Assembly: GCF_000422485.1 (NCBI RefSeq)
Contig: NZ_KE383847.1
Span: 149,292-213,291 of the forward strand
Length of the DNA: 64,000 nt
DNA from: Paenibacillus pasadenensis DSM 19293
GTDB taxonomy: Bacteria; Bacillota; Bacilli; Paenibacillales; Paenibacillaceae
Direction of reading: 5' to 3'
In this document: positions 7,811 to 15,982 of the stretch, in pieces
How positions within the stretch are numbered: position 1 is the stretch's first letter
Layout: every line of letters starts with the position of its first letter
Translations under genes and position numbers: made by a program
Notes under the pieces: model-generated
Seen by the model: the letters and a program-made list of their open reading frames with translations, nothing else
Databases searched by the model: none
Told to the model about the DNA's origin: nothing

Positions 7811-9241
7811 ATGAACGAAAACCAAGAACAAGAGAAGAAAGTTCCCCGCTGGGCCTACGCGCTAGTCGGCGGCATCCTGCTGCTGGTCCTGCTGAGCGTC
7901 ACCTACGCCGGCTTCATGAGCGGGAGGGTCGGCGACGACGCGGATGCGAGCGGAGGGCTGCCGGAAAAGACGGAGGACGGCGTCATGTTCCACGCCTGGA
8001 ACTGGTCGTTCGACGCGATCCGGGAGAAGCTGCCGGAGCTTGCCGAGGCAGGCTTCAAGTCGGTGCAGACATCGCCGGTGCAGCCGAACAAGGAGCCTTT
8101 GACGAACGGCAGCCAGTGGTGGATCCTGTACCAGCCGACCGGCTTCGGCATCGGCAACTCGCAGCTCGGGACGCGGGAGCAGTTCCAGCAGCTGTGCGAG
8201 GAGGCCGAGAAGCACGGCATCAGCATCATCGTCGACGTCGTCGCCAACCATATGGGCAACGCCGGCGGCGGCGAGCTGGCGCATCGGCCGGCCAAGAACG
8301 TCGACCCGGAGCTGCTCGCGAACCCGGACTTCTGGCATGAGGCCAAGGGGGTGCTCGATTGGAACGCTCGCGGCCAGGTGACGCAGTGGGGCATCGGCTT
8401 GCCGGATCTCAACACCGCCAACGAGGCGCTGCAGGACAAGGTGATCGCGTTCCTGAACGATGCGGTCGCCCTTGGCGCGGACGGATTCCGCTTCGATGCG
8501 GCGAAGCATATCGAGCTGCCGGACGACCGGACGCCGTCGAATTTCTGGCCGCGGGTGCTCGGCGCGCTGGACGATAAGGAAAGGCTGTTCCTCTACGGCG
8601 AGGTGCTGCAGGGCGGCGCGGACCGCTACCCGTCTTATGCGGAATTCCTGCATCTGACCGCTTCGCGCTACGGGGAGTCGGTGCGCCATGCGGTCGGCTT
8701 CGGCGGGACGCCGGACGTATCGCTGGCGGAGGACTTCAAGGCGAGCCAGGTCGATCCGGCGAAGCTCGTGACCTGGGTCGAATCCCATGACACCTACGCC
8801 AACGACAGCGAGGAATCGACCGCGATGACCGACGAGCAACTGAAGCTCGGCTGGGCGATCGTCGCTTCGCGCGCCGGCTCGAATCCGCTGTTCTTCAACC
8901 GCCCGGCGGGCGGAGGCAAGTTCGCGGCACGCATCGGCGAGCCGGGCGGCGAGCTGTGGCGGGATCCCGACATCGCGGCGCTGAACCGGTTCCACAACGC
9001 GATGGTGGGCGAGGGCGAGCGGCTGCAGGCGCTCGGACCGGACGTGCTGCTGATCGAGCGCGGGGAAAAGGGAGCCGTGCTGCTCAACGCCGGCGCATCG
9101 GCCGCCCAGGTGGAGGCGGACACCGCGCTGCCGTCCGGCAGCTACGACAGCCATGCTTCCGCCGGCGGCACGTTCCTCGTCACGAACGGCAAGCTGGCCG
9201 GCAGCCTCGCGCCCGGCGCGATCGCGGTGCTGCAGCGCTAG
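7811..9241 (+). CDS. Membrane-anchored AmyE-type alpha-amylase (GH13)
   Basis: This 476-residue enzyme hydrolyses internal alpha-1,4 bonds of starch. Residues 14-36 form a hydrophobic anchor after a charged start (MNENQEQEKKVPRW), with no evident cleavage site, so it is probably held at the outer face of the membrane. The GH13 catalytic triad is intact: nucleophile Asp229 in GADGFRFDAAKHIELP, acid/base Glu264 in YGEVLQGG, and Asp327 in WVESHDTYAND. These match Bacillus subtilis AmyE (subfamily 28). It ends with the C-terminal beta domain and has no starch-binding module, unlike its neighbour at 9621. The ribosome site (AGAAGGGA) is rather far from ATG. A strong terminator follows. Confidence 0.9.
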   Translation: MNENQEQEKKVPRWAYALVGGILLLVLLSVTYAGFMSGRVGDDADASGGLPEKTEDGVMFHAWNWSFDAIREKLPELAEAGFKSVQTSPVQPNKEPLTNGSQWWILYQPTGFGIGNSQLGTREQFQQLCEEAEKHGISIIVDVVANHMGNAGGGELAHRPAKNVDPELLANPDFWHEAKGVLDWNARGQVTQWGIGLPDLNTANEALQDKVIAFLNDAVALGADGFRFDAAKHIELPDDRTPSNFWPRVLGALDDKERLFLYGEVLQGGADRYPSYAEFLHLTASRYGESVRHAVGFGGTPDVSLAEDFKASQVDPAKLVTWVESHDTYANDSEESTAMTDEQLKLGWAIVASRAGSNPLFFNRPAGGGKFAARIGEPGGELWRDPDIAALNRFHNAMVGEGERLQALGPDVLLIERGEKGAVLLNAGASAAQVEADTALPSGSYDSHASAGGTFLVTNGKLAGSLAPGAIAVLQR

Positions 9242-9303
9242 CGCCGCCGGCGTCGACGGCAGGCGCGCAGCGGGAGCCCCGCTCCCGATACGAATCCCGG
9301 CAA

Positions 9304-9345
9304 GCGTTCGACCGGCTCTGCGGAGCCGGTCGAACGCTTTTTTTT
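9304..9345 (+). terminator. Terminator after the first amylase
   Basis: A perfect 15-bp stem GCGTTCGACCGGCTC / GAGCCGGTCGAACGC with a four-base loop and eight T. Confidence 0.97.
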
Positions 9346-9408
9346 CAGGACGACGATCCTCCTGCGGGCCGCGTTCGGCAAGCGGAGAAGGAGGGACTTT
9401 AGTCCGGC

Positions 9409-9437
9409 TTGACAGATTATGCAAAGGTTTGCATAAT
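9409..9437 (+). promoter_or_regulatory. Sigma-A promoter of the secreted amylase
   Basis: TTGACA (9409-9414), exactly 17 bp, CATAAT (9432-9437). The spacer and -10 are covered by an operator (9417-9436), so repression by occlusion is expected. Confidence 0.9.
9417..9436. promoter_or_regulatory. Operator 1, TTATGCAAA-GG-TTTGCATAA
   Basis: A perfect 9+9 inverted repeat around GG overlaps the promoter spacer and -10. The form is that of LacI-family sugar regulators (MalR-like). The regulator is not encoded in the window. Confidence 0.8.
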
Positions 9438-9453
9438 GAGGGGGACATCTAAG

Positions 9454-9467
9454 TGCAAGCGCTTGCA
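9454..9467. promoter_or_regulatory. Operator 2, TGCAAGCGCTTGCA
   Basis: A perfect 14-bp palindrome just downstream of the expected transcription start, sharing the TTGCATAA half with operator 1. It also resembles a CcpA cre site, so it may serve either protein. Confidence 0.75.
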
Positions 9468-9552
9468 TAAAGGGGGCGTCGAGCCTCGAAGCGCGACAAT
9501 CCGGATGGAAGGAGGGGCTCGGGAAGGGGGAAGGCGCATGGCTTTCCTTTTA

Positions 9553-9566
9553 TGAAAGCGTTTTCC
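9553..9566. promoter_or_regulatory. Candidate CcpA cre site, TGAAAGCGTTTTCC
   Basis: It matches the cre consensus at all core positions and lies about 110 nt into the leader of the secreted amylase, a position where CcpA can act as a roadblock for carbon catabolite repression. Confidence 0.65.
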
Positions 9567-9620
9567 AATAAAGGCGGCGCATGCCGCTGCCTCATTTCAG
9601 AATGCAAAGGAGAATGGTTG

Positions 9621-11762
9621 ATGTTCAACAAGCTTAGATCCCGCTGGGGAATCGCCCTGGCCGGAGCGCTGCTGCTCCAGACGATCGCCGGAGCGGGGCT
9701 CGCGCCGGGAAGTCCCTCTGGACTCGCCGCCGGGACGGCTGCTGCGGCGGCACAGGAGTACGGCTTGCCGGCGGACGCCAAGGACGGCGTCATTTTCCAT
9801 GCCTGGAACTGGTCGTTCGACAACATCAAGGCGCAGCTCCCGGCGATCGCGGCCGCGGGCTTCAAGTCGATCCAGACGTCGCCGATCCAGGGAAACAAGG
9901 AGCCGCTCAAGGAAGGCAGCCAGTGGTGGGTGCTGTACCAGCCGACGAACTTCGCGATCGGCAACGCCCAGCTCGGCAATCGCGAGCAGTTCCGCCAGCT
10001 GTGCGCGGAGGCGGAGAAGTACGGCATCGACATCATCGTCGACGTCGTCGCCAACCATACGGGCAATGCCGGCGGCGGCAGCCTGACGTACACGCCGGCG
10101 ACGAACGTCGATCCGGATATCCGGAACAACACCTCGTATTGGCATGAGGCGCGCGGCGTCGACAACTGGAACGACCGCTGGCAGGTGACGCAATGGGGCA
10201 TCGGCCTGCCGGACCTGAATACCGGCAGCCAAGGGCTGCAGGACAAGGTGATCGCGTTCCTGAACGATGCCGTGGCGCTCGGCGCGGACGGATTCCGCTT
10301 CGATGCCGCCAAGCATATCGAGCTGCCCGGCGATCCGGGAGGCTCGAACTTCTGGCCGCGAGTGCTCGGCTCGCTGAGCAGCCGGCAGGAGCTGTTCGTC
10401 TACGGCGAGGTGCTGCAGGGCGGGGCGGACAATTTTGCCGGCTATGCGGACTACATGAGCCTGACGGCTTCGAGCTATGGACATGAGGTGCGGCGGGCAG
10501 TCGGCTTCGGCGGCAGTCCGAACGTGGCGCTCGCCCAGCCGTTCCAGGCCGGCAGCGTGAACCCGTCCAAGCTGGTGACGTGGGTCGAGTCGCATGACAC
10601 CTATGCCAACGACAGCGGCGAATCGACCGGCATGACCGACTATCAGCTGAAGATGGGCTGGGCGCTGATCGCGGCGCGGGCGCAGACAACGTCGCTGTTC
10701 TTCGACCGCCCGGCCGGCAGCGGCAAGTTCGGCAGCCCGCTCGGCCAGCCGGGACGCGGCCTCTGGCGCGACGGCGACGTGGCGGCGGTGAACAAGTTCC
10801 ACAACGCGATGGCCGGCCAGGGCGAGTACCTGCGCACGCAGGGCAGCCAGACGATGCTGGTGGAGCGGGGCGCGAAGGGCGTCGTCATCGTCAATCTCGG
10901 CGGAGAGATCCGGATCGACTCGCCGACGAATCTGGCGAGCGGCACCTATGCGAACCGCGCTTCCGGCGGCGGCAGCTTCACGGTGTCCAGCGGCCGCATC
11001 ACCGGCACCCTCGGCGGCGGCAAGATCGCCGTCCTGTATCAGGACGCGGCGCCAAGCCCGAGTCCGACGGCCGCGCCATCCGCGACGCCGAGTCCGAGCG
11101 CGACGCCGAATCCGACTGCGGCGCCGAGCCCGACGCCGAGCGCCACGCCGGTGCCGACGCCGACGCCGGCCGCGGGCATCGTCGTGCACTTCTACAAGCC
11201 ATCCGGATGGGGAACGCCGAGCGTTTATTATTATGACGACAGCGTCAGCCCGGTCCGCACCGGTCCGGCCTGGCCGGGAACGGCGATGACGGACGAGGGA
11301 GACGGCTGGTACCGCTACGCGCTCCCTTCCTGGAGCCAGGCCAAGGTCATCTTCAGCTCCAACGGCGCTCAGCAGCCGGCGGCGCAGCAGCCGGGCTATG
11401 CCGTCTCCGGGAGAGAAGCGTGGATCAAGGACGGCGCGGTCAGCGCGGCGAAGCCGGAGCAGGGGCTGGTGCAGGTGACATTTACGATTCAGAACGCCGC
11501 GACGGTCATGGGCCAGAACGTGTTCATCGCCGGCAGCATCGCCGAGCTGGGCGGCTGGGACCCCGCGAAGGCGGTCGGACCCGGCTCGGCGGCGGCCTAT
11601 CCGACCTGGACCGTCACGGCGAAGCTGCCGGCCGGGGCGAACATCGAGTTCAAGGAGATCAAAAAGGACGGATCGGGCGCTGTCGTCTGGGAAAGCGGAT
11701 CGAACCGGATCTATACGGTGAGCGCGTCCAATCCGAACGTCACGTTTTCCTTTCGGCCGTGA
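9621..11762 (+). CDS. Secreted AmyE-type alpha-amylase with CBM26-like and CBM20 modules
   Basis: The 713-residue enzyme has a signal peptide (about 1-45), a GH13 catalytic domain closely similar to the upstream amylase, and the triad Asp228 (GFRFDAAKH), Glu263 (YGEVLQGG), Asp326 (VESHDTYAND). After the C-terminal beta domain comes a Pro/Ser/Thr/Ala linker (about 475-515), then a CBM26-like module (VHFYKPSGWGTPSVYYY ... AWPGTAM), then a CBM20 module (GQNVFIAGSIAELGGWDP). Both modules bind raw starch, so this is the extracellular granule-attacking enzyme and the anchored paralogue probably trims products at the cell. ATG 9621 follows AAAGGAG; the longer frame from 9552 overlaps the cre site. 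Control is by operators at 9417-9467 and the cre at 9553. Confidence 0.93.
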   Translation: MFNKLRSRWGIALAGALLLQTIAGAGLAPGSPSGLAAGTAAAAAQEYGLPADAKDGVIFHAWNWSFDNIKAQLPAIAAAGFKSIQTSPIQGNKEPLKEGSQWWVLYQPTNFAIGNAQLGNREQFRQLCAEAEKYGIDIIVDVVANHTGNAGGGSLTYTPATNVDPDIRNNTSYWHEARGVDNWNDRWQVTQWGIGLPDLNTGSQGLQDKVIAFLNDAVALGADGFRFDAAKHIELPGDPGGSNFWPRVLGSLSSRQELFVYGEVLQGGADNFAGYADYMSLTASSYGHEVRRAVGFGGSPNVALAQPFQAGSVNPSKLVTWVESHDTYANDSGESTGMTDYQLKMGWALIAARAQTTSLFFDRPAGSGKFGSPLGQPGRGLWRDGDVAAVNKFHNAMAGQGEYLRTQGSQTMLVERGAKGVVIVNLGGEIRIDSPTNLASGTYANRASGGGSFTVSSGRITGTLGGGKIAVLYQDAAPSPSPTAAPSATPSPSATPNPTAAPSPTPSATPVPTPTPAAGIVVHFYKPSGWGTPSVYYYDDSVSPVRTGPAWPGTAMTDEGDGWYRYALPSWSQAKVIFSSNGAQQPAAQQPGYAVSGREAWIKDGAVSAAKPEQGLVQVTFTIQNAATVMGQNVFIAGSIAELGGWDPAKAVGPGSAAAYPTWTVTAKLPAGANIEFKEIKKDGSGAVVWESGSNRIYTVSASNPNVTFSFRP

Positions 11763-11877
11763 ACCATGAATGCCGCTGAAGGTTAAGCATGTGCAAAAAA
11801 AACGTCTGGCAGGGCTGGGGCGTGCGGCATCCTTTCATTATCTTTTTGGCCGCGATCTGCTACAATGGAGGCTGATT

Positions 11878-12112
11878 AGAGTCGCGAGCGGCTCCGGCAG
11901 CGCCGGGGCCGAGCGATCAGCCGACGGGCGCTTGCCGGAGCCGATCCACCTTCCGGAAGCTTAATAGGGAAGCCGATGCGAGTTCGGCGCGGTCCCGCCA
12001 CTGTAGCGCCGAGCGGCCGCCCGCTCCACTGCGATCCGAGAGAGGAGAGCGGGAAGGAGGGCGGTCCCGCGATGAAGCGAAGCCAGGAGACCTGCCCGCC
12101 GGCGCAAGACCG
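11878..12112 (+). promoter_or_regulatory. Cobalamin (B12) riboswitch
   Basis: The leader has the conserved core of the class: GGGAAGCCGATGCGAG, then CCCGCCACTGTA (11994-12005), and the B12 box AGCCAGGAGACCTGCC (12081-12096). A candidate -10 TACAAT is at 11861-11866 without a clear -35. The palindrome GCAAGACCGGTCTTGC at about 12105-12120 may belong to the expression platform, which I could not resolve. It controls the DUF4430-ECF operon and argues that the cargo is cobalamin or a cobamide precursor. Confidence 0.93.
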
Positions 12113-12270
12113 GTCTTGCCCACGAGGATGGGAGGATGCCGGCCGCCGCGCGTCCGCTTCCATCCGCGAAGCCGGCCATGAGGCAGCTTTTTCGGCATCT
12201 TTCCGCCAGCGGCGGGAGGATGCTTTTTATTTTCCGGACGTCCGCGTCCGGCGGCAGGGAGATGCATGGG

Positions 12271-13203
12271 ATGCACAGCTTCAGCGAGTGGTTGAAACGA
12301 AAGCGCAAAGCCCTCGGCGCGCTCGCCGCCGTGCTCGTCGTGGCCGGCACGGCCTGGCTGTATGCCGGCGCGGCCGGCAGCGGAGACGGCGGAGGCCGGC
12401 TGGCCGAGCGGCAGCAGGCGGAGCCGGACGGCGGGGTCGCGGCGGAGCGCCAGCCGCCGGATGCGGGAGCCGGCGGCGAGGCCGGCACGGCGGCGAGCCC
12501 GGACGGCGGCAGCGCGCAGCCGGCGGCGAGCGCCGAGCCGGGCGCTGGCGGCTCGGCGGGGCCGCAGCCGTCCGCCGGAGCGGCGGAGCCGCCGACGGGC
12601 GGCGGCACGGGCACGGCGCAGCCGTCCGCGACGCCGGCGGCAGGCGGCAGCGGCGGAGCCTCGCCGCCAGCGCCTGCGGGCAGCGCGGCAACGTCTCCGC
12701 GGCCGGCCGCCTCGCCGGCAGCGCCGCCAGCGGCGGGGGCGTCGCCGTCCGCCGCGCCGGCGAGGACGGCGCCGCCGCCCTCAGGCGCCAAGCCGGGCGG
12801 CGGCTCGGCTGCGGCCAGCCCGGCGGCGAAGCCGTCTCGGGCGGACACGGTGTCTTTGAGCGTGACGGGCCCGGCGGAGACGGGCGCGATCTTGTCCAAG
12901 CAGGCGATCGCGGTCGAGAAGGGCGACACCGTGCTGGACGTGCTCAAGAGGGCGACGCGCGCGGCGAAGGTGCAGATGGAGTACAGCGGCGAAGGGGCGG
13001 GGGCGTACGTGAGCGGCATCGGCAACGTGTACCAGTTCGATGAAGGACCGGGCAGCGGCTGGCTGTACAGCGTTGGCGGCGAGTTCCCGAGCAAGAGCGC
13101 CGGCGCGGTGAAGGTGGAGCCGGGCGACGTCATCGAGTGGCGGTACACGCTCGACTACGGCGACGATCTCGGCGCGCCGAGCGCCCAGCAGGGCGGCGGC
13201 TGA
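12271..13203 (+). CDS. Membrane-anchored DUF4430 protein, probable cobalamin-binding partner
   Basis: The 310-residue protein has a basic start (EWLKRKRKALGA), one membrane helix (about residues 14-32), a very long Ala/Gly/Pro/Ser linker (about 35-195), and a C-terminal DUF4430 domain. Diagnostic segments are KGDTVLDVLKRATRAAKV, GSGWLYSVGGEFP and GDVIEWRYTLDYGDDLGA. DUF4430 is related to the C-terminal domain of the vitamin B12 carriers transcobalamin and intrinsic factor. It lies directly under a B12 riboswitch and its stop overlaps the EcfT start (TGATG), so it probably captures the corrinoid outside the membrane for the transporter; this role is inference. ATG 12271 has GGGAG nine bases upstream. 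Confidence 0.85.
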   Translation: MHSFSEWLKRKRKALGALAAVLVVAGTAWLYAGAAGSGDGGGRLAERQQAEPDGGVAAERQPPDAGAGGEAGTAASPDGGSAQPAASAEPGAGGSAGPQPSAGAAEPPTGGGTGTAQPSATPAAGGSGGASPPAPAGSAATSPRPAASPAAPPAAGASPSAAPARTAPPPSGAKPGGGSAAASPAAKPSRADTVSLSVTGPAETGAILSKQAIAVEKGDTVLDVLKRATRAAKVQMEYSGEGAGAYVSGIGNVYQFDEGPGSGWLYSVGGEFPSKSAGAVKVEPGDVIEWRYTLDYGDDLGAPSAQQGGG

Positions 13204-14090
13204 TGGTTTTCGGCTTCGCCGGCCTGCATCCGCGCGTCTCTTTCGCCTACTTCGCGCTGCTGCTGCTCTGCTGCATGCTGCTGAGGCACCCGGTGCTGCT
13301 CGCGGCGACGCTGGCGGCGGCGCTGCTGCTGAACCTGTCGCTGGACGGCGGCCGCAGGCTGCGCCGGAGCCTGCCCGCGTATCTGCTGATCGCGCTGCTC
13401 GCCGCCGTCGCCAATCCGCTGTTCTCCAGCCGCGGTGAGACGATCCTGTTCTATCTGCGCGACCGTCCGGTGACGCTGGAGGCGATCGCGTACGGCGGAC
13501 TGTCGGCGGCGGCGCTGCTGAGCCTGCTGCTCGTCTTCACGGCGTTCAACCTCGTGCTGGACTCCGGGCGTCTGCTGCGCCTGCTCGCGCCGGTCGCTCC
13601 GCAGACGGCGTTCGCGGTGACGGTGTCGATGCGCTTCGTGCCGCTGCTGACGCGCCGGCTCGGAGAGATCCGGTCCGTGCAGCGGGCGCTGGGCGACCTG
13701 CCGGAGGGCATGGGCCGCCGCCGCTACCTGCGCGAGGGGATGGAGACGCTGCATGCGCTCGTCGCCTGGTCGCTCGAGGAGGCGCTGCAGACCGCGCTGT
13801 CGATGCGCGCCCGCGGCTACGGCATCGGCCCGCGCAGCAGCGCCGACGTCTCGCGGCTGGACGGCCGGGACTGGGCGTTCCTATGGGTGCTGCTGCTGCT
13901 CGGCTGCAACATCATCATCGGACGCGCGTCGGGCGTCCATGCCTATGAGGCGTACCCGCGGCTCGAGCCGCTGCAGGAGACGCCGCTCGGCTGGGTGCAT
14001 CTGGGCTGCTATCTGCTCTTTCTGGCGCTGCCCGTCCTCATGAACGGAAAGGAGAGGCTGCATTGGCGTCTTATCAGATCGAAGATGTAA
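13203..14090 (+). CDS. ecfT: ECF transporter membrane component EcfT (CbiQ-like)
   Basis: The 295-residue integral membrane protein has about five or six hydrophobic segments and the T-component signature. Coupling-helix motifs that contact the ATPases are visible as the Ala/Arg/Gly motif MRARGYG (near residue 200) and an earlier RRLGEIRSVQRALG. In ECF importers the T component links two ATPases to the substrate-binding S component. Its ATG overlaps the stop of the DUF4430 gene and its own end overlaps the ATPase gene by 28 bases, so the operon is translationally coupled. Confidence 0.9.
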   Translation: MVFGFAGLHPRVSFAYFALLLLCCMLLRHPVLLAATLAAALLLNLSLDGGRRLRRSLPAYLLIALLAAVANPLFSSRGETILFYLRDRPVTLEAIAYGGLSAAALLSLLLVFTAFNLVLDSGRLLRLLAPVAPQTAFAVTVSMRFVPLLTRRLGEIRSVQRALGDLPEGMGRRRYLREGMETLHALVAWSLEEALQTALSMRARGYGIGPRSSADVSRLDGRDWAFLWVLLLLGCNIIIGRASGVHAYEAYPRLEPLQETPLGWVHLGCYLLFLALPVLMNGKERLHWRLIRSKM

Positions 14091-15982
14091 GCTTCCGCTA
14101 CGCCGGCTCGGCGGAGCCGAGGCTGGAGGACGTGCGCCTTTCCATCGGGGAAGGCGAGTTCGTGCTGCTCTGCGGGCCGTCGGGCTCGGGCAAGACGACG
14201 CTGCTGCGCCAGCTCAAGCGCGAGGCCGCGCCGGCGGGCGAGCGGACGGGCGCCATCCGCTACGCCGGCGAGCCGCTGGAGGCGCTGGACGAGCGCCGCT
14301 CCGCCGAGGAGATCGGCCTGGTGTTCCAGGATCCGGACAGCGGGATCGTCATGAGCACGGCGTGGCAGGAGCTGACGTTCGCGATGGAGAACCTCGGCTA
14401 CCCGGCGGCGGCGATCCAGCGGCGGCTGGCGGAGCTCGTGCCGTTTTTCGGCATCGAGAGCTGGCTGCATCGGGATGTCGGCGAGCTGTCGGGCGGGCAA
14501 AAGCAGCTGCTCAGCCTGGCGTCGGTCATGACGCTGCGCCCGCGCGTGCTGCTGCTCGACGAGCCGACGGCGCAGCTCGATCCCGTCGCCGCGCGCGAGT
14601 TCATCGGGCTGATCGCCCGGCTGAACGAGGAGCTCGGTTTGACGGTCGTCATCTCCGAGCACCGGTACGAGGATCTGTTTCCGCTGGCGAGTCGCGTCGT
14701 GCTGCTGCGCGAGGGCCGCGTCGCGGTCGACGCGCCGCCGCGCGAGGCGGCGCTGGCGATCTGGCGCGAAGGCCGCGCCGAGTCGGCTCGCGTGCTGCCG
14801 TCGGCGGCGCGGCTTTGCCTCGGCGCGGAGCCGCTGGCGCCGTCGGCGGAGCGAGTGCCGCTGACCGTGCGCGAGGGCCGCGCCTGGCTGCGCGATGCGC
14901 TGGAGCGCCTCGGGCCGGAGCTCGGCCGCGGTCGAGGCGGCGGGCCGGCGGCGATGGCGGCCGAGCGCGCCGGCGCCGCCGCTTCGGCGGGGGCCGCCCC
15001 GAGCGGGGACTCAGCCTCCGCTGCTCCCGACGAGCCTCCGCTGCTGGAATGCCGCGACCTCGTCTTCGCCTACGCCAAGGACGAGCCGCTCGTGCTCTCG
15101 CGGCTGTCGCTGCAGGTGCGGCGCGGCGAGTGGATGGCATTGTTCGGCAGCAACGGCGCCGGCAAGTCGACGCTGCTCAAATGCATCGCCGGCGCGCTCG
15201 AGCCGCAGCGCGGCCGCATCCTGCTCGGCGGCGAGCCGCTCTCCGCCGGCAGCTCGCTGCGCAGCCTGCTGCGGCTCCGCAAAGGCTCCGGCGAGCCGCC
15301 GCAGCGCGGCCTGGCCGCGCCAGACGCGCGTCCGGCAGGGCGAAGCGGCGGGGCTGCCGGCGCCGACGCGGACGCTGCACGCGGCCCCGGCTCGCCGGAC
15401 GCCAGCGCCTTGGCGGGGCGCGAGCCGTCCCGCGGCGCGGCCTCCTTGCGCCGCCGCATCGGCTACGTCGCGCAAAATCCGCTGCTTTATTTCACCCGCG
15501 ATACGGTCGGCGCCCAGCTCGAGGACCGGCTGCGCCGGCTCGGGCTGGAGGAGGCCGCCTCGCCGCTGGCGGAGCTGGAAGCGCTGCTGGAGCTGGAAGG
15601 GCTGCGCGGCCGGCATCCGTACGACATCAGCGGCGGCCAGCAGCAGAAGCTGGCGCTGCTGCTCGTGCTGCTTGGCGAGCCTGAGCTGCTGCTGCTCGAC
15701 GAGCCGACCAAAGGGCTCGATCCCGAGTCCAAGCATCGTCTCGCCGGTCTGCTCGGCCGCATCCGGGAGCGCGGCACGACGCTGCTCATGGTCAGCCATG
15801 ACGTCGAGTTCGCCGCCGCCCATGCCGACCGCTGCGGGCTGCTGTTCGACGGGCGCATGGCGGGACTGCAGCCGACGCGCGCGTTCATGAGCGACAACTA
15901 CTACTACACGACGTCGGTCCGGCGCGTCGCCGGAGAGCTGCTGCCGGAGCTGCTGACGCTGAAGGATCTCGGCCATGCCTAA
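14063..15982 (+). CDS. ecfA: ECF transporter ATPase, two nucleotide-binding domains fused
   Basis: The 639-residue protein carries two complete ABC ATPase domains in one chain. The first has Walker A GPSGSGKTT (about residue 38), Q-loop VFQDPDSG, signature LSGGQKQ and Walker B VLLLDEPTAQLDP. The second has Walker A GSNGAGKST, signature ISGGQQQK and Walker B LLLLDEPTKGLDP. They are joined by an Ala/Gly-rich linker (about 280-325), and the second domain has a low-complexity insert of about 60 residues after its Walker A region. In most Bacillota EcfA1 and EcfA2 are separate; here one gene supplies both. The start is TTG 14063 with AAAGGAGAGG upstream, inside the 3' end of ecfT. Confidence 0.92.
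   Translation: MASYQIEDVSFRYAGSAEPRLEDVRLSIGEGEFVLLCGPSGSGKTTLLRQLKREAAPAGERTGAIRYAGEPLEALDERRSAEEIGLVFQDPDSGIVMSTAWQELTFAMENLGYPAAAIQRRLAELVPFFGIESWLHRDVGELSGGQKQLLSLASVMTLRPRVLLLDEPTAQLDPVAAREFIGLIARLNEELGLTVVISEHRYEDLFPLASRVVLLREGRVAVDAPPREAALAIWREGRAESARVLPSAARLCLGAEPLAPSAERVPLTVREGRAWLRDALERLGPELGRGRGGGPAAMAAERAGAAASAGAAPSGDSASAAPDEPPLLECRDLVFAYAKDEPLVLSRLSLQVRRGEWMALFGSNGAGKSTLLKCIAGALEPQRGRILLGGEPLSAGSSLRSLLRLRKGSGEPPQRGLAAPDARPAGRSGGAAGADADAARGPGSPDASALAGREPSRGAASLRRRIGYVAQNPLLYFTRDTVGAQLEDRLRRLGLEEAASPLAELEALLELEGLRGRHPYDISGGQQQKLALLLVLLGEPELLLLDEPTKGLDPESKHRLAGLLGRIRERGTTLLMVSHDVEFAAAHADRCGLLFDGRMAGLQPTRAFMSDNYYYTTSVRRVAGELLPELLTLKDLGHA

Noticed and set aside
7399-8340. Long plus-strand frame upstream of and overlapping the amylase
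   Set aside because: Arg/Pro-rich translation of the 63-bp repeats in a frame different from the amylase; GAGAAGG is too close to the ATG to act as a ribosome site.
12105-12120. Protein operator GCAAGACCGGTCTTGC
   Set aside because: The palindrome lies at the 3' edge of the B12 riboswitch and is more likely part of its expression platform.
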